Shown: positions 34,026 to 43,550 of the stretch, piece after piece
Position numbering within the stretch: the first letter of the stretch is position 1
How the letters are laid out: the number at the start of each line of letters is the position of its first letter
Source: a virus
Length of the DNA stretch: 64,000 nt
Strand: one strand, 5' to 3'
Virus record (IMG/VR): IMGVR_UViG_3300009514_000021
Coordinates: 1-64,000 of that record
Notes under the pieces: generated by a model
What the model was told of the DNA's origin: nothing
Database searches by the model: none
What the model saw: the letters and a program-made list of their open reading frames with translations, nothing else
Made by a program: the position numbers and the translations under genes

Positions 34026-35419
34026 CGGACAAGCCGGAAACCAAAGACACTTTCCCGTCTTCTCTGACGCAGAACCCGTCTCTGGTAGAGCTGCCGTCCC
34101 AGGACCGGTACCAGCAGGTGCGGTCCCAGGTCGACCAGATCCTCGAGGTGTTCCTCGAGGCCCTGCCGAGCAACTACGTCAGCCAGGTCTCCGGCCCCAA
34201 CTACATCCTCCATTTCCAGGCCATCGCCGAGCAACTGGCGGAGTTCCAGATCGGCATCCAGGAGGTGTTCTCTGACAACATCTTCGCTTACACGCGCCCC
34301 GAGTTCCTCTTCCAGATACTCGGCCTGCTGGTGTTCCCCGACGGCGCCACCGACGGGATCCCTACCCTCGAAGGTGACCTGACCTACCGGGATTTCCTCC
34401 GCAAGATGGTGCGGCTGCTTCTCCAGGGGGCCACCAAGGCCACCATCGAGGAGGGCATCGGGTGCCTGACCACAGCAGACATCGAGGTCATTGAGCGAGG
34501 CCTCTTGCGGCGCATCCTGGGCGACGATTCGGCCTGGGGTCCTGGGGATCAGTTCGCCTTCGAAATCAACCTGAGCCGGATCGTCGGCACAACCGAGGTG
34601 GACGGCGAAGAGGTAGATCTTTACGGCTTCCCCGCGGAGGACCCGTTCACGTTCCAGCGGAACCTCGAGCTGGTGCTCAAGGCCCTCAAGCCGGCGCATA
34701 CGCTCTACGACCTCCGGTTCGTGTTCAAGGACAGCTTCGGGGGTGACGACGGCGAAGGTGGAGAGCTGTTCGAGGACTCCGTCAGCTGGGACCTGCGGAG
34801 CTACTACTACGGCGACTTCCGCAAGTATTGCCTCGGGGCCCAGTGCATCGCCAGCGACAACGGGGAGACCTTGACGGACCGGTCGTTGTTCTCGGACCCC
34901 ACGGTGAGCTTCGCCCTCATCGAGCCGGGCGCTGAGCTGGTCGTGTTGACCGGCGAGAACTCGATCAACGCGGAAACCGACGACAGGGGGGACATCGGCC
35001 GGTATCGGGTCGCCGAGATTCTGGTGTTCCCTGTCGGCGACGACTCGACTGCTCGAGCTTACACCACTAGCCCCACAGGTCTGACGGGCACGGCAACTGT
35101 GTCCGGCAAGATTTTCGAGGACACCGCCCAGGATTTCGGGCTCGCGGTCGAGGGAGAGATCCTCACGCTGAGCGAGGGCCCGAATGCTGGGAGCTACCGT
35201 CTTCAGGACCTCGCTGGCCTGAGCGGTGGTCCACTGGGTCATGTGTCCGGCGGCGAGCCTTATACCCGGGTGATCGCCTCCCCCAGTCTACTGCGCATCG
35301 AGCGGAGAATGCCTATCGCTACCACCGGCCAGTCGTACACCCTTACGGTAGACCGCCTCGGTATCCAGAAGCCCAACGTGGTGACCGGCGAGGACGTCTC
35401 CCAGTTCTTCTACCTGTGA
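34022..35419 (+). CDS. gpI-like baseplate protein with C-terminal beta domain
   Basis: The GTG start overlaps the gpJ-like stop by four bases (GTGA), as expected for translational coupling. Of 465 residues, the first 235 are helical and resemble gpI-type wedge/fibre-adaptor proteins (QVDQILEVFLEALPSNYV, FLFQILGLLVFPDG, YRDFLRKMVRLLLQGATKAT, LVLKALKPAHTLYDLRFVF). After an acidic linker near residue 245 there is a beta-rich second half with a small domain at about 366-400 (GEILTLSEGPNAGSYRL) that also occurs in two other proteins here. J followed by I is the canonical order in P2- and Mu-type clusters. The likely role is attaching fibres to the wedge. Confidence 0.7.
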   Translation: MTDKPETKDTFPSSLTQNPSLVELPSQDRYQQVRSQVDQILEVFLEALPSNYVSQVSGPNYILHFQAIAEQLAEFQIGIQEVFSDNIFAYTRPEFLFQILGLLVFPDGATDGIPTLEGDLTYRDFLRKMVRLLLQGATKATIEEGIGCLTTADIEVIERGLLRRILGDDSAWGPGDQFAFEINLSRIVGTTEVDGEEVDLYGFPAEDPFTFQRNLELVLKALKPAHTLYDLRFVFKDSFGGDDGEGGELFEDSVSWDLRSYYYGDFRKYCLGAQCIASDNGETLTDRSLFSDPTVSFALIEPGAELVVLTGENSINAETDDRGDIGRYRVAEILVFPVGDDSTARAYTTSPTGLTGTATVSGKIFEDTAQDFGLAVEGEILTLSEGPNAGSYRLQDLAGLSGGPLGHVSGGEPYTRVIASPSLLRIERRMPIATTGQSYTLTVDRLGIQKPNVVTGEDVSQFFYL

Positions 35420-35487
35420 GGCCTCGGGGTTAGTTCCTCTATACCTCTCCCCAGGTGAGGGTTCGGCAACCCCGGAGGACATGAGAC
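35420..35487 (+). promoter_or_regulatory. Intergenic region: CTATAC motif, hairpin and strong RBS
   Basis: This is the longest gap in the window. It holds CTATAC at 35439-35444, a small hairpin (GGGTT-CGGC-AACCC, 35459-35472) and GGAGG at 35474-35478 before the ATG at 35488. The ATG at 35481 is out of frame. It separates wedge genes from the adhesin array and may carry a promoter or set the translation level. No U-run follows the hairpin, so it is not a clear terminator. Confidence 0.35.
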
Positions 35488-37638
35488 ATGCCGGCCGTTA
35501 TCAGATCTACGCTACATGAATTTCCCGCGGGGCCAGTTGTTGGTCCTGTGTTGGTAGGGGTGAGCCGTAACGATCTGCGCAAAGGCTACCAGGTCGTCGT
35601 CGACTCCGTAGATGTCCACACGACCTACAGCTGGGAGCTGGCGTTCATCCCGACGTCCACGGGCGGCGGTGTAGATCCCCTCTACGGCATCCAGTCGGCC
35701 GCCACGTTCTTGGCCCCCGAGGGGAGCACCAGCTCGTCGGCGAAGTTCGACATCGACTACGAGGGATCCTATCTTGTCCGGCTGACCGTCGATGACGGGA
35801 TGCCCGGCGAAGACACGCAGTACATTCGACTGCGATACTTGTCGGTCTTCGGCGACATCTTTCTCGTGGCCGCCGGCGAGCGCAGAGACTCCAGTGGCAC
35901 CATTCCCGTTGATGTCGACCCGGAAGGCTGGGCCAACGAGCAGAACGCCAACCTCCAGCGGATTCTGGGGCTCGTTCGACGCAACGCAACGTCGGGGCGC
36001 GTTCTCCATGTCGACGCCAACCGTGGTCGGGACAGCACCGCCACGCCCAACGACCCCGACAACTTGGTCGATTTCCCTGGTCACGACCTTACCGACCTGG
36101 TCTCCACCGGATTCCAGGTCGGTGCCGAGGGGTTCGGCGATTTCGCGACCATCCAGGACGCCATCGACTACGCGGCTGATGCCGTCAGCCGAGGCGAGCC
36201 TGCCCTCAGCTACGCCGACCCTTATGTGATCTACATCCAGCCAGGGTTCTACGAGGAGGATCTGACCCTCGAGTCCCACGTCCACTTGATCGGTCTCGGC
36301 CCCGACCCGCTCATGGAGGTGCTGACCCAAGACGTCATCGTGGCTCCGGATGAGGCCGTAGGGACCGTGATCGTTCAGACCACAAACTCGGGTGGGGGGA
36401 CATCACATTCCTATGCGCCAGGAGACGGCCCGGACGCCGAGGCTGTCCTCCTGATGAACCTGGTTCTCCAGAACACCGACTCGGTAGTCACTACCCCAGT
36501 CTTGAGCCACACGGGCGGGCTCCTGGTGGCCCGCAACATGGCGGTTCTTCAGAAGGGCACAGGGGCCTCCCAGGGACCGGCCTACAGCTGCGTGACGGCG
36601 GATACCGCGTTCGAGCCCTACTTCGACGGACTCCGCTGCACCCTTCGGACTTTGGCTACCGACACGGGCACGTGGGCGGCCATCGTGGATGCGCCCAACT
36701 CACGGTTCTCCATCCGGGACGGGGTCATCCGGGGTGGTGGCAGTGCGCTCCGGATGAACGAGAGCCTCTACCACGATGGGGGCACAATCAACACGTTCCT
36801 GAACCTCGACCGGGTCCTGGTTCTGGGCGCAGCCGGGTACGGCTATTGGGGCTACACAGGCACCTGGTTCCTCGAGAGGTGTAGGTTCTCAGGGTCGCTG
36901 GGCTCCTGGGTCATGGATGCGTTCGGTGCTGGCCCGGCGTCCTACGGCAGTTCCATTGCCGGCGGGATGTTCCAGTCCTCGTTCACGACCTCGCCGATCA
37001 TCGACAGTGCGCCGGCGACAGGGACGTTCATTCTCCAGACGGACACCCTGGTCACTCCGGCCGGGGCGGTCGTTTTCTCTTTCCCGGGCGGCGCTCCGGC
37101 GATCTACACCCCGGGATCCCAGGCCTACACTCTTCGTTACGCTAGAGCGTTCGCAGATCCGGTGACCTTGGCGCCGGTGGTACCTCCGGCGCAGCAGCTG
37201 ACGGTGGACACCGTCCAGGAGGCCATCGACGCGCTGATTCTTGCGGACGTCGGCGGTATCGGCCTGCTCGTGACTGTCGATGTCGACTCAGGGGCCGGCG
37301 CTGGAGTTCGGTACGTGGCCGACGCCAACGACGGCTACATCGGTGTGGACACCACGACCCCGACGCCGGGGCTGGTCACCATCGAGCTGCCCAACACTGT
37401 GGCCGCAGGGGCGGTAGACGGTCGGCAAATCATCATCAAAGACCAGGGCGGCGGCATAGGTACACCTGGCCAGGAGATCCTGATCGAAGTGGGGCCGCCC
37501 CCTGGGCCGCCGCAGGGTGAGATCGACAACGTGGTCCGAGGTACGGGCACCGAGTTGACGCTCTCCAACAACGACCAGTCGGTCAGCTTGGTCTGCCGCG
37601 GCGTCTCCGGTGGTATCGCTAAATGGTACCTCGTCTAG
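35488..37638 (+). CDS. Tail fibre/spike with PKD-like and pectin-lyase-like domains
   Basis: The ATG has GGAGG nine bases upstream; the nearby ATG at 35481 is out of frame. The protein has 716 residues. Residues about 30-130 look like a PKD/Ig-type domain (TYSWELAFIP, KFDIDYEGSYLVRLTVDDG). From about residue 205 the sequence matches the entry of a pectin-lyase-like right-handed beta-helix (FGDFATIQDAIDYA, YVIYIQPGFYEEDLTLESHV). The helix body runs to about 580. The C-terminus (RQIIIKDQGGG, then LSNNDQSVSLVCRG and KWYLV) resembles trimeric fibre tips. Role: receptor binding, possibly surface-polysaccharide binding or cleavage. No catalytic residues are identifiable by eye. It is the first adhesin gene after the gpI-like adaptor. 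Confidence 0.7.
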   Translation: MPAVIRSTLHEFPAGPVVGPVLVGVSRNDLRKGYQVVVDSVDVHTTYSWELAFIPTSTGGGVDPLYGIQSAATFLAPEGSTSSSAKFDIDYEGSYLVRLTVDDGMPGEDTQYIRLRYLSVFGDIFLVAAGERRDSSGTIPVDVDPEGWANEQNANLQRILGLVRRNATSGRVLHVDANRGRDSTATPNDPDNLVDFPGHDLTDLVSTGFQVGAEGFGDFATIQDAIDYAADAVSRGEPALSYADPYVIYIQPGFYEEDLTLESHVHLIGLGPDPLMEVLTQDVIVAPDEAVGTVIVQTTNSGGGTSHSYAPGDGPDAEAVLLMNLVLQNTDSVVTTPVLSHTGGLLVARNMAVLQKGTGASQGPAYSCVTADTAFEPYFDGLRCTLRTLATDTGTWAAIVDAPNSRFSIRDGVIRGGGSALRMNESLYHDGGTINTFLNLDRVLVLGAAGYGYWGYTGTWFLERCRFSGSLGSWVMDAFGAGPASYGSSIAGGMFQSSFTTSPIIDSAPATGTFILQTDTLVTPAGAVVFSFPGGAPAIYTPGSQAYTLRYARAFADPVTLAPVVPPAQQLTVDTVQEAIDALILADVGGIGLLVTVDVDSGAGAGVRYVADANDGYIGVDTTTPTPGLVTIELPNTVAAGAVDGRQIIIKDQGGGIGTPGQEILIEVGPPPGPPQGEIDNVVRGTGTELTLSNNDQSVSLVCRGVSGGIAKWYLV

Positions 37639-37640
37639 AC

Positions 37641-37646
37641 CAGGAG
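37641..37646 (+). promoter_or_regulatory. Ribosome binding site deciding a TTG start
   Basis: CAGGAG lies five bases before the TTG at 37652. An alternative GTG at 37610 in the same frame would overlap the upstream gene by 29 bases and has no purine-rich site. The TTG also places the GGYGQDQYG motif right at the N-terminus. Confidence 0.6.
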
Positions 37647-37651
37647 TAACG

Positions 37652-40600
37652 TTGGCTGGTGGCTATGGACAGGACCAGTATGGATTGGGGCCTTACGGCT
37701 CCGTGGACATCACTGCGCCTGAACTCCTCTCGGCGATCAGCCTCGATGGTTTCCGCATCGAGATGTTCTTCTCGGAAGAGGTCGCGGACGACGCCGCACT
37801 TGTAGATACGGCTTCCTACAGCCTCTCTGATGTCGACGGGGCACCCACTACCCTGCTGTCCGTGGCTGCCGAGTCCTTCGGCCCGGATGGCGTCCTCTCG
37901 GTCATCCTGACCCACACCGGAACGACCCTGGGCGGTACCTATTCGGTAGGCGTTGTGGGCGGGATTACGGACGTCAGCGGCAATCCGATCATTCCAGCCT
38001 CGGTCAACATCTTTACCTTGGGTGACCCAACTCCGTTCACGGTAACTCCCATCTCCGGGACCGAGCTGCTCGTTGTCTTCCAGGACACCATGCTGACCCC
38101 GGGAGCTGGGAGCACTATCGACCTGCTCTCTTCGTACGGCCTCACCCAGCCGGCGCACCCGGTTGTGGCGAGCCTGACGGGGATCACCCACCCGTACCTG
38201 GCGGACAATTCCCAGGTTCTTCTGACCATTGAGGATCAGACCAACCTCGAGTACACCCTTTCGGTCAGCCCGGCGCTGGCATTCGAGTACGACGGAAGCG
38301 TCCTTCCTGACGCGGCCACAGGATTCACCGGCGTCGAGGTCAACCCAACCGGCGGTACCTCGACCATCGTGTCTAACAAGTTGTCGATGGACCGACCCAA
38401 AGACGACTTCTACGGGTGGGCCTTCCAAGACACCAGCGGCATCATTACCCCGCTCACCTCGACCCTTCGTTTCGATTTCTCTTTCGACGCGGCTGCCGTC
38501 TACACCCCTGCGCTGTCGACCTTCATTGAGCCCATCGTAGGAACACTCACTGTCGAGGACGGCCCTATCGGCGTCGGGGTGATGGCGCAGATCACCCTGA
38601 AACACAACGCCTCGGGTAACGACGCCATCCTGGTCGAGAGCGACGACTTCAGCGACGAGGTTGAGGTCGCCTGGTCGACTCCGGGAACCAACGTCCTTTC
38701 AGCCATCAGGAACCGTAAAGCGGGCTTCTGGACCTTCTTGTTCAACGGTCGTCCTTTCTTGACTACGATCGAGGCCAACATCGACGAGTTGGCCTCGATC
38801 GTAGGAGGTAACGGAGGCGCTTCTTGGGTCTTCTCTGACGAGAGCTTCGACATCGAGGGGTTCAAGGTCTGCGAGTGCAAGTTCACAGCCACGGACACCG
38901 TGTTCTCAGGCTCCTGGAACTTCCTGCACGATGAGCTGACCTTGTTCACCGGCTCCGGTGAGCTGGGGCGCAAGAGCTTCTTCACCAAGCGTGGGCCGCT
39001 GGTCAAAGGGTGGGGTGACGCGACCCCTGCGACCAACCAAGACGTGGTCGTACGTGTGGATGGCACGCCTGTTGAGGTCGAAGAGGTCAACCCGTACATC
39101 GGCAAGGTCACCCTGGCTGTAGCCCTCCCCCTCAAACCACCGGCGACTGCTTTCGCCGTCGAGGTGGACTACAAGTGGTTCCAGAACCCGATTTTCGAGG
39201 TGGGGGCACTCAACGTCGACGGGTGTGTGCTCAACCAGTGGGACCGAGACCGGGATTTCACCGAGCGAGAATTCACCCCCACATATCACCCTCGAGGTGC
39301 GCACGCGGTGTCGCGGTTCCCGATGAGCTTGGTCCTGGGACCCCTGGCGCGGCCGGAACCGCGGCTCATTGGTCACCGGTACCTGGGCTTCGAGAAGGAG
39401 TACAGCGCACTCCTCAACGATGCGACGACACTGCTCCTCAATGTCGACCCCCACCGATCAGCGTTACCGACATTTGAGCGCTCCCTCAAAGGCGTATCGG
39501 AAGCCTATGAGGGCCTCCAGGCTCCTCCGAGCGCGACGCCTTCCTGGACCCTGGTAGGCACAGACACAGGCACCACCAACGTCGGAGAGGGCGAAGGAGG
39601 TCTAGGCACCTACACCCTCATCGACGCCCAGAGCGGCGCCTACGACCCCGACAATCCTACGACGGCGTACTACTACCGAGACGCCGATCTGACTTTCCCA
39701 TCCTCACTGTTCGCGGTGGCCAGGTTGTCGATCGACGCCTCTGCGGTCGTGGCCGACGGGGTGTTCACCGGCGTCAGCTTCGGTGTCCACAACAACCTGC
39801 ACCTGTACCTGGTGGGTGCCCTGCTCATCAACGACGTCCACCACGTCGGGCTCCTTCTGGACGCCACCAGGCCTCACGAGCAGGCCTCTTGGTCTATCGG
39901 CCCGACGACCATGGCGACGGCTGAGAGCCAGACGACGCTGACGGTAGATACGGTCGACATCCCGCCCACCCTCTCTCCTGGGGATCGCTTCCAGGTCCTG
40001 ACCGGCAACCAGGCGGGCGCCTACACCATCTCGGCGATCTCGGCGCCGATCACCGAGACCCGAGCGACCTTGACCATCGAGGATCCAGGGTTTGTTGCCG
40101 ACGTGAACCTCTACGGCAACAAGTACCCCGACATCACGTTCGAGATGCGGTGGGACGACCTGGTGACCTACCGACTCGAGGTCGACCCGGATACCCAGAC
40201 GGGGCAGCTCACAGTCAGCGGCGCCAACACAGGTACGGTAGTGACCCTGGACGGCACCACCGGGATGCCCCAGCCGGCCCAGACGTCACTGCTCTTGACG
40301 TTTTCCGAGAAGGGACAGGTGTTCTGGGGCTCCTTGAGTCGGGAGGCGACCAACGCGTCCACCTGGTCGTTCTTCCGTTACGGGGTCGTGCCCGACCAAG
40401 CCACCGAGACAGCCTCGGCGATCAGGGTCGAGTCCGAGATGTCGGTCTTGCCTCAGCTGGACCCCGGCAACGAGTGGTTCACGACCCAGACGTTCGGGAC
40501 GTCGTTCATCGACACCACCGGCGACGTCATGGTCCTCAAGTCGGACTCAGCCAGCGAGACCCTCAAGTTCCTGTTCGGGTATTCTCGTGTCGAGCCCTTC

Positions 40601-42829
40601 CTGACCGACGTCGTCTCGACGGAGCTGCTGACGACCTTCCGGCTCGACAGCGGCAACCTCGGGGCGGGCGACGCCCAGGTGGTCATCAACAACAGCAACC
40701 ATCACATCGTGGTGGCGACCCTCATCTACCGGGAGTCAGCGGGGCCCATCGAGTACCGCCGATTCATCGAGATGCCTTCCATCAGCATGGCCGGCATCCT
40801 CGACCCCGCAGAGCAGGGGTGGTCCGCGTCGGCTCCTCTTACCCTCGGCGTGGATGTCCAGAACGACGTCTTGGTCCTGACCCAAGAGAGCAGCGGCACC
40901 GGCGGCTACTTCGGGAGCCTCGATCTCTCAGGCATCGACTTCACCGACACCGGTGACCGCATCATCGAGGCTCGGTTCGCGGTCAAGGAGCACACCCCAG
41001 GTGTTGATGACTACCTGGGGGTCATGTTCGGCGCCGATGTCGGCATCGGGACGTTCCGGTTCGTGGGTATGGCCTTGCGGGCGGACCCAGCGGATCCAGG
41101 TGTCCACCTGATCACCACATCCAGCACGGTCGTCACCTCGTACGATTTCGACTGGACCGACGGCGAGCAGCACACCTACCGCATCGTCGTGTCCGGTGGC
41201 GCCACCGTCACCCTGTTCATCGACGACGTCATCCAGCTACCCACGGTGAGCCTGGCCCTGTTCTCCGGTGGGGCCGGAAACACCGCGTCCTTCTTTGGGG
41301 CCTTGAACACCGACGGCACGGGGACTGTCGACGACACCAAGCGCAGCGTCGTCGAGTGGAGCGCGGTCTCGATCGTGACGGCCCCACCGGCAGATGCCAA
41401 GAGGACCATCGGCGTCTGGAAGGGAGGGGACTTCGACCACATCAACTCCTGGGAGATCCCCAGGACCGACTCCTCAACGGCGCCCAACTCGGCCGAGGTC
41501 GGCCCGGCCGTTGAGGAGATGGACTGGCGCACCGACATGGAGGTCCGTGTTCTCTACGACCCCGAGTGGGGCGCCACCGTCTTCCGGCCGGACTTACCGC
41601 TGCCTCCCTACTACGTCCCGGAGGACCCCAACACCCCAGGTACGGGTCACGCGACCGTGCTGACCGAGCCCTCGGCCGGATGGATAAACGTCGAGAGCCC
41701 GAACCTGCCCAAGCTGGCCAGTACCTGCGGATTCGTCTCCTTCGGCGCCCTCGACGCTCGGGCCATCACTCAGCAGCGTTGGGACTCGATGCGCTACCGG
41801 ATTTTCCGGCACCCGCTCGAGGACGTCATCACGCCGCGGCACATGGTGCTGAACCAGGCCAACGTTATCTCGAGCGGGGAGCTGACCCAAGACAAGGTCG
41901 CCGAGACGGTTATCGTCCAGACCACGTCCGCGACGACGCTCTCACTACGACCCACGCACCTGAACGCCTCGTACGTGATCAAGGTCGTCGACGAGGGTAA
42001 GCCGGTCGGGGAACAGATCCTGACGCCCGACTTGTGGGTCTTCAACAAGACCTACCAGACCATCACGCTGGGAGAAGACAGCGAAGGCGTCCAGGCCACG
42101 TTCTCGGGGGACAAAGTCCCGGTCACGGTGGTGTTCAAGCCCGGCAAACCGATCACCTCGACGTATCTCCAGATCCAGCCGCTTCTCGACAGCACAACGT
42201 TGCTGAACGAGGGGACCCCGCCCATCCCAAAGAGCCAGATTCTCCCCGAGACGCGCGGCCTCTTCCGCGGCTCCGACCTGGTTCCTGGAGAACCGCTGGG
42301 CGAGGAGGTCACAGGGAGTACCGGCGCTGAGGACTTCCGGTTCGTCGAGTTCGACGCCGAGTTCAACGACCTCTACGAAAGCATGTCGTTTTACCAAGTG
42401 GACAACGATGGGGAGACAGGCCTCATCACGAGCATTTGCGAGGGTCTGATCCCCGAGGGGTTCTCCGGGTTCCAGCCGGGTGAGGGCGGCGACACCATCT
42501 ACGAGCAGGGCGGGGGCGGCGCTCCCCTCGGAGCGGCCGGTTGGAGTGCCGGCCTGACCGACACCGGGACGACCGTTGGGTCGGTCACCGGTGGGCACGT
42601 GCTCGAGTTGTCGGGGCCGCCGTTCGTCGAGGAGCGTGCCGGCCTCCAGGCTGGGGCCGACGTTTATGACGGCCCCTTCTCCGGCGCCTGCTTTGTCCCC
42701 TCGGGGTCAGGGTTCTTGGGTCCGGTTCTCCCTGCCGCAGGTACCATCAACAACGGGTCCGTGCTGTTCGCCGTCCAAGACCCGGTTCCTGGGCCAACAA
42801 CCTTCTTCGTCGTGAAATCCGCCAACTGA
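37652..42829 (+). CDS. Large multidomain tail fibre with Ig-like and lectin-like domains
   Basis: A TTG start gives 1725 residues. The N-terminus GGYGQDQYGLGPYG is a Gly/Tyr-rich motif common at the start of phage fibre proteins. Residues about 20-115 form an SbsA/SwmB-type Ig-like domain (FRIEMFFSEEVADDAALVD, GITDVSGNPI), and a second, more diverged copy follows at 125-225. Several jelly-roll, concanavalin-like segments follow (for example WAFQDTSGIITPLTSTLRFD and EQHTYRIVVSGGATVTLFID). Between them, near residues 770-805, is a small domain (GDRFQVLTGNQAGAYTI) shared with the giant and the gpI-like protein. The C-terminal 250 residues are Gly/Pro-rich. Role: long host-binding fibre, probably carbohydrate recognition. 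The domain calls are by pattern only. Confidence 0.65.
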   Translation: MAGGYGQDQYGLGPYGSVDITAPELLSAISLDGFRIEMFFSEEVADDAALVDTASYSLSDVDGAPTTLLSVAAESFGPDGVLSVILTHTGTTLGGTYSVGVVGGITDVSGNPIIPASVNIFTLGDPTPFTVTPISGTELLVVFQDTMLTPGAGSTIDLLSSYGLTQPAHPVVASLTGITHPYLADNSQVLLTIEDQTNLEYTLSVSPALAFEYDGSVLPDAATGFTGVEVNPTGGTSTIVSNKLSMDRPKDDFYGWAFQDTSGIITPLTSTLRFDFSFDAAAVYTPALSTFIEPIVGTLTVEDGPIGVGVMAQITLKHNASGNDAILVESDDFSDEVEVAWSTPGTNVLSAIRNRKAGFWTFLFNGRPFLTTIEANIDELASIVGGNGGASWVFSDESFDIEGFKVCECKFTATDTVFSGSWNFLHDELTLFTGSGELGRKSFFTKRGPLVKGWGDATPATNQDVVVRVDGTPVEVEEVNPYIGKVTLAVALPLKPPATAFAVEVDYKWFQNPIFEVGALNVDGCVLNQWDRDRDFTEREFTPTYHPRGAHAVSRFPMSLVLGPLARPEPRLIGHRYLGFEKEYSALLNDATTLLLNVDPHRSALPTFERSLKGVSEAYEGLQAPPSATPSWTLVGTDTGTTNVGEGEGGLGTYTLIDAQSGAYDPDNPTTAYYYRDADLTFPSSLFAVARLSIDASAVVADGVFTGVSFGVHNNLHLYLVGALLINDVHHVGLLLDATRPHEQASWSIGPTTMATAESQTTLTVDTVDIPPTLSPGDRFQVLTGNQAGAYTISAISAPITETRATLTIEDPGFVADVNLYGNKYPDITFEMRWDDLVTYRLEVDPDTQTGQLTVSGANTGTVVTLDGTTGMPQPAQTSLLLTFSEKGQVFWGSLSREATNASTWSFFRYGVVPDQATETASAIRVESEMSVLPQLDPGNEWFTTQTFGTSFIDTTGDVMVLKSDSASETLKFLFGYSRVEPFLTDVVSTELLTTFRLDSGNLGAGDAQVVINNSNHHIVVATLIYRESAGPIEYRRFIEMPSISMAGILDPAEQGWSASAPLTLGVDVQNDVLVLTQESSGTGGYFGSLDLSGIDFTDTGDRIIEARFAVKEHTPGVDDYLGVMFGADVGIGTFRFVGMALRADPADPGVHLITTSSTVVTSYDFDWTDGEQHTYRIVVSGGATVTLFIDDVIQLPTVSLALFSGGAGNTASFFGALNTDGTGTVDDTKRSVVEWSAVSIVTAPPADAKRTIGVWKGGDFDHINSWEIPRTDSSTAPNSAEVGPAVEEMDWRTDMEVRVLYDPEWGATVFRPDLPLPPYYVPEDPNTPGTGHATVLTEPSAGWINVESPNLPKLASTCGFVSFGALDARAITQQRWDSMRYRIFRHPLEDVITPRHMVLNQANVISSGELTQDKVAETVIVQTTSATTLSLRPTHLNASYVIKVVDEGKPVGEQILTPDLWVFNKTYQTITLGEDSEGVQATFSGDKVPVTVVFKPGKPITSTYLQIQPLLDSTTLLNEGTPPIPKSQILPETRGLFRGSDLVPGEPLGEEVTGSTGAEDFRFVEFDAEFNDLYESMSFYQVDNDGETGLITSICEGLIPEGFSGFQPGEGGDTIYEQGGGGAPLGAAGWSAGLTDTGTTVGSVTGGHVLELSGPPFVEERAGLQAGADVYDGPFSGACFVPSGSGFLGPVLPAAGTINNGSVLFAVQDPVPGPTTFFVVKSAN

Positions 42830-42890
42830 GCCCTATCCGTTAGATCGCCTATCCCTACCGAGGATAGAGGGCAGAACATGCGAGGTCCTG
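42830..42890 (+). promoter_or_regulatory. Intergenic inverted repeats around CCTATCC, candidate regulatory hairpin
   Basis: CCTATCC occurs twice in direct orientation (42832-42838 and 42848-42854). Either copy can pair with GGATAG at 42862-42867: the second copy gives a perfect 6-bp stem with a 7-base loop, and the first gives a longer, bulged stem with GGGC at 42869-42872. The alternatives are mutually exclusive. GAGG at 42882-42885 serves the ATG at 42891. It may be a promoter, a processing site or a weak terminator. Confidence 0.35.
42882..42885 (+). promoter_or_regulatory. Ribosome binding site deciding between two ATGs
   Basis: GAGG lies five bases upstream of the ATG at 42891. It lies inside the competing frame that starts with ATG at 42878, which has no good purine site in front of it and encodes an Arg/Gly-rich shadow product. 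Confidence 0.55.
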
Positions 42891-43550
42891 ATGCCCCGGA
42901 TATTTGCAGAGAAAGTATGGCGGGCCCGAACCGCGGTGAAGTTCGGCATGGGGATGCGGTTTGGCGAGCCTGGGCTGCTGTTCCAGGATGCGCATGGGCG
43001 GTTCATCTTCGATATGCGGGATGCGGCCACAGGCAAGCAGCTGGCCTATTTCGAAGAGGACAACGTCATCACCAAGGACGCAGGAATCTTGGGGGCCCGC
43101 CTCTACCGGGATTCGACCGAACCGGCGGTCAGCGCCCACAACGGGCTGAAGATGCTCGCGGTAGGGACTGGCGCCACGGGGGCCATCTTGTCCCCGGACG
43201 CCCCCACCAACACCCAGCGCTCCCTCAACAACGAGATCGAACGTAAGACCTTCTCTTCGGCCCAGTTCCGCGACGCCAACGGGTTCGCGGTCACCTACCC
43301 CACCAACATCGTCGACTTCACGACGACGTACGGAGAGAGCGAGGCAGTGGGCCCTCTCAACGAGATGGGCCTGATGTTCACGGTGTCGGACAACCCCACC
43401 ATCAAGAACCCTCTTCCTGCGGGACCGGGAGGCTACGACCCCACCATCGACGTGACGACCTACGACATCATGGTGAACTACCTGACCTTTTCCGTGATCT
43501 CGAAACCGGCGACGGCCATCGTCAGCCTCACCTGGCGCCTGACGTTTTGA
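42891..43550 (+). CDS. Fibre-associated structural protein (219 aa)
   Basis: The chosen ATG has GAGG five bases upstream. The 219-residue protein has a basic N-terminus, then YFEEDNVITKDAGILGARLY, GLKMLAVGTGATG, NTQRSLNNEIERKTFSSAQF and VGPLNEMGLMFTVS, and ends in alternating beta residues (ATAIVSLTWRLTF). The order of a leading N-(V/I)-I-T segment, a G-T-G turn, an L-x-x-E-I-x-R motif and an E-(M/I)-G-L strand is typical of small phage structural proteins placed among fibres, often fibre N-terminal adaptors or baseplate decorations. That reading is by pattern. The gene is set off on both sides by 36-61-base gaps, so its expression may differ from that of its neighbours. Confidence 0.55.
   Translation: MPRIFAEKVWRARTAVKFGMGMRFGEPGLLFQDAHGRFIFDMRDAATGKQLAYFEEDNVITKDAGILGARLYRDSTEPAVSAHNGLKMLAVGTGATGAILSPDAPTNTQRSLNNEIERKTFSSAQFRDANGFAVTYPTNIVDFTTTYGESEAVGPLNEMGLMFTVSDNPTIKNPLPAGPGGYDPTIDVTTYDIMVNYLTFSVISKPATAIVSLTWRLTF

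Noticed and set aside
33878-35242. 454-codon antisense open frame over the J/I-like genes
   Set aside because: Overlaps two well-supported genes; low-complexity Arg/Val/Glu/Gly content and no family pattern.
35459-35472. Hairpin GGGTT-CGGC-AACCC as an intrinsic terminator
   Set aside because: The stem is only 5 bp and is followed by a ribosome site, not a T-run.
37610-37651. Upstream GTG start for the 1725-residue fibre
   Set aside because: Would overlap the preceding gene by 29 bases and has no ribosome site; the TTG at 37652 has CAGGAG and places the Gly/Tyr motif at the N-terminus.
42878-43246. ATG at 42878 opening a 122-codon frame
   Set aside because: Overlaps the 219-residue gene in another frame, lacks a ribosome site, and encodes an Arg/Gly-rich shadow.
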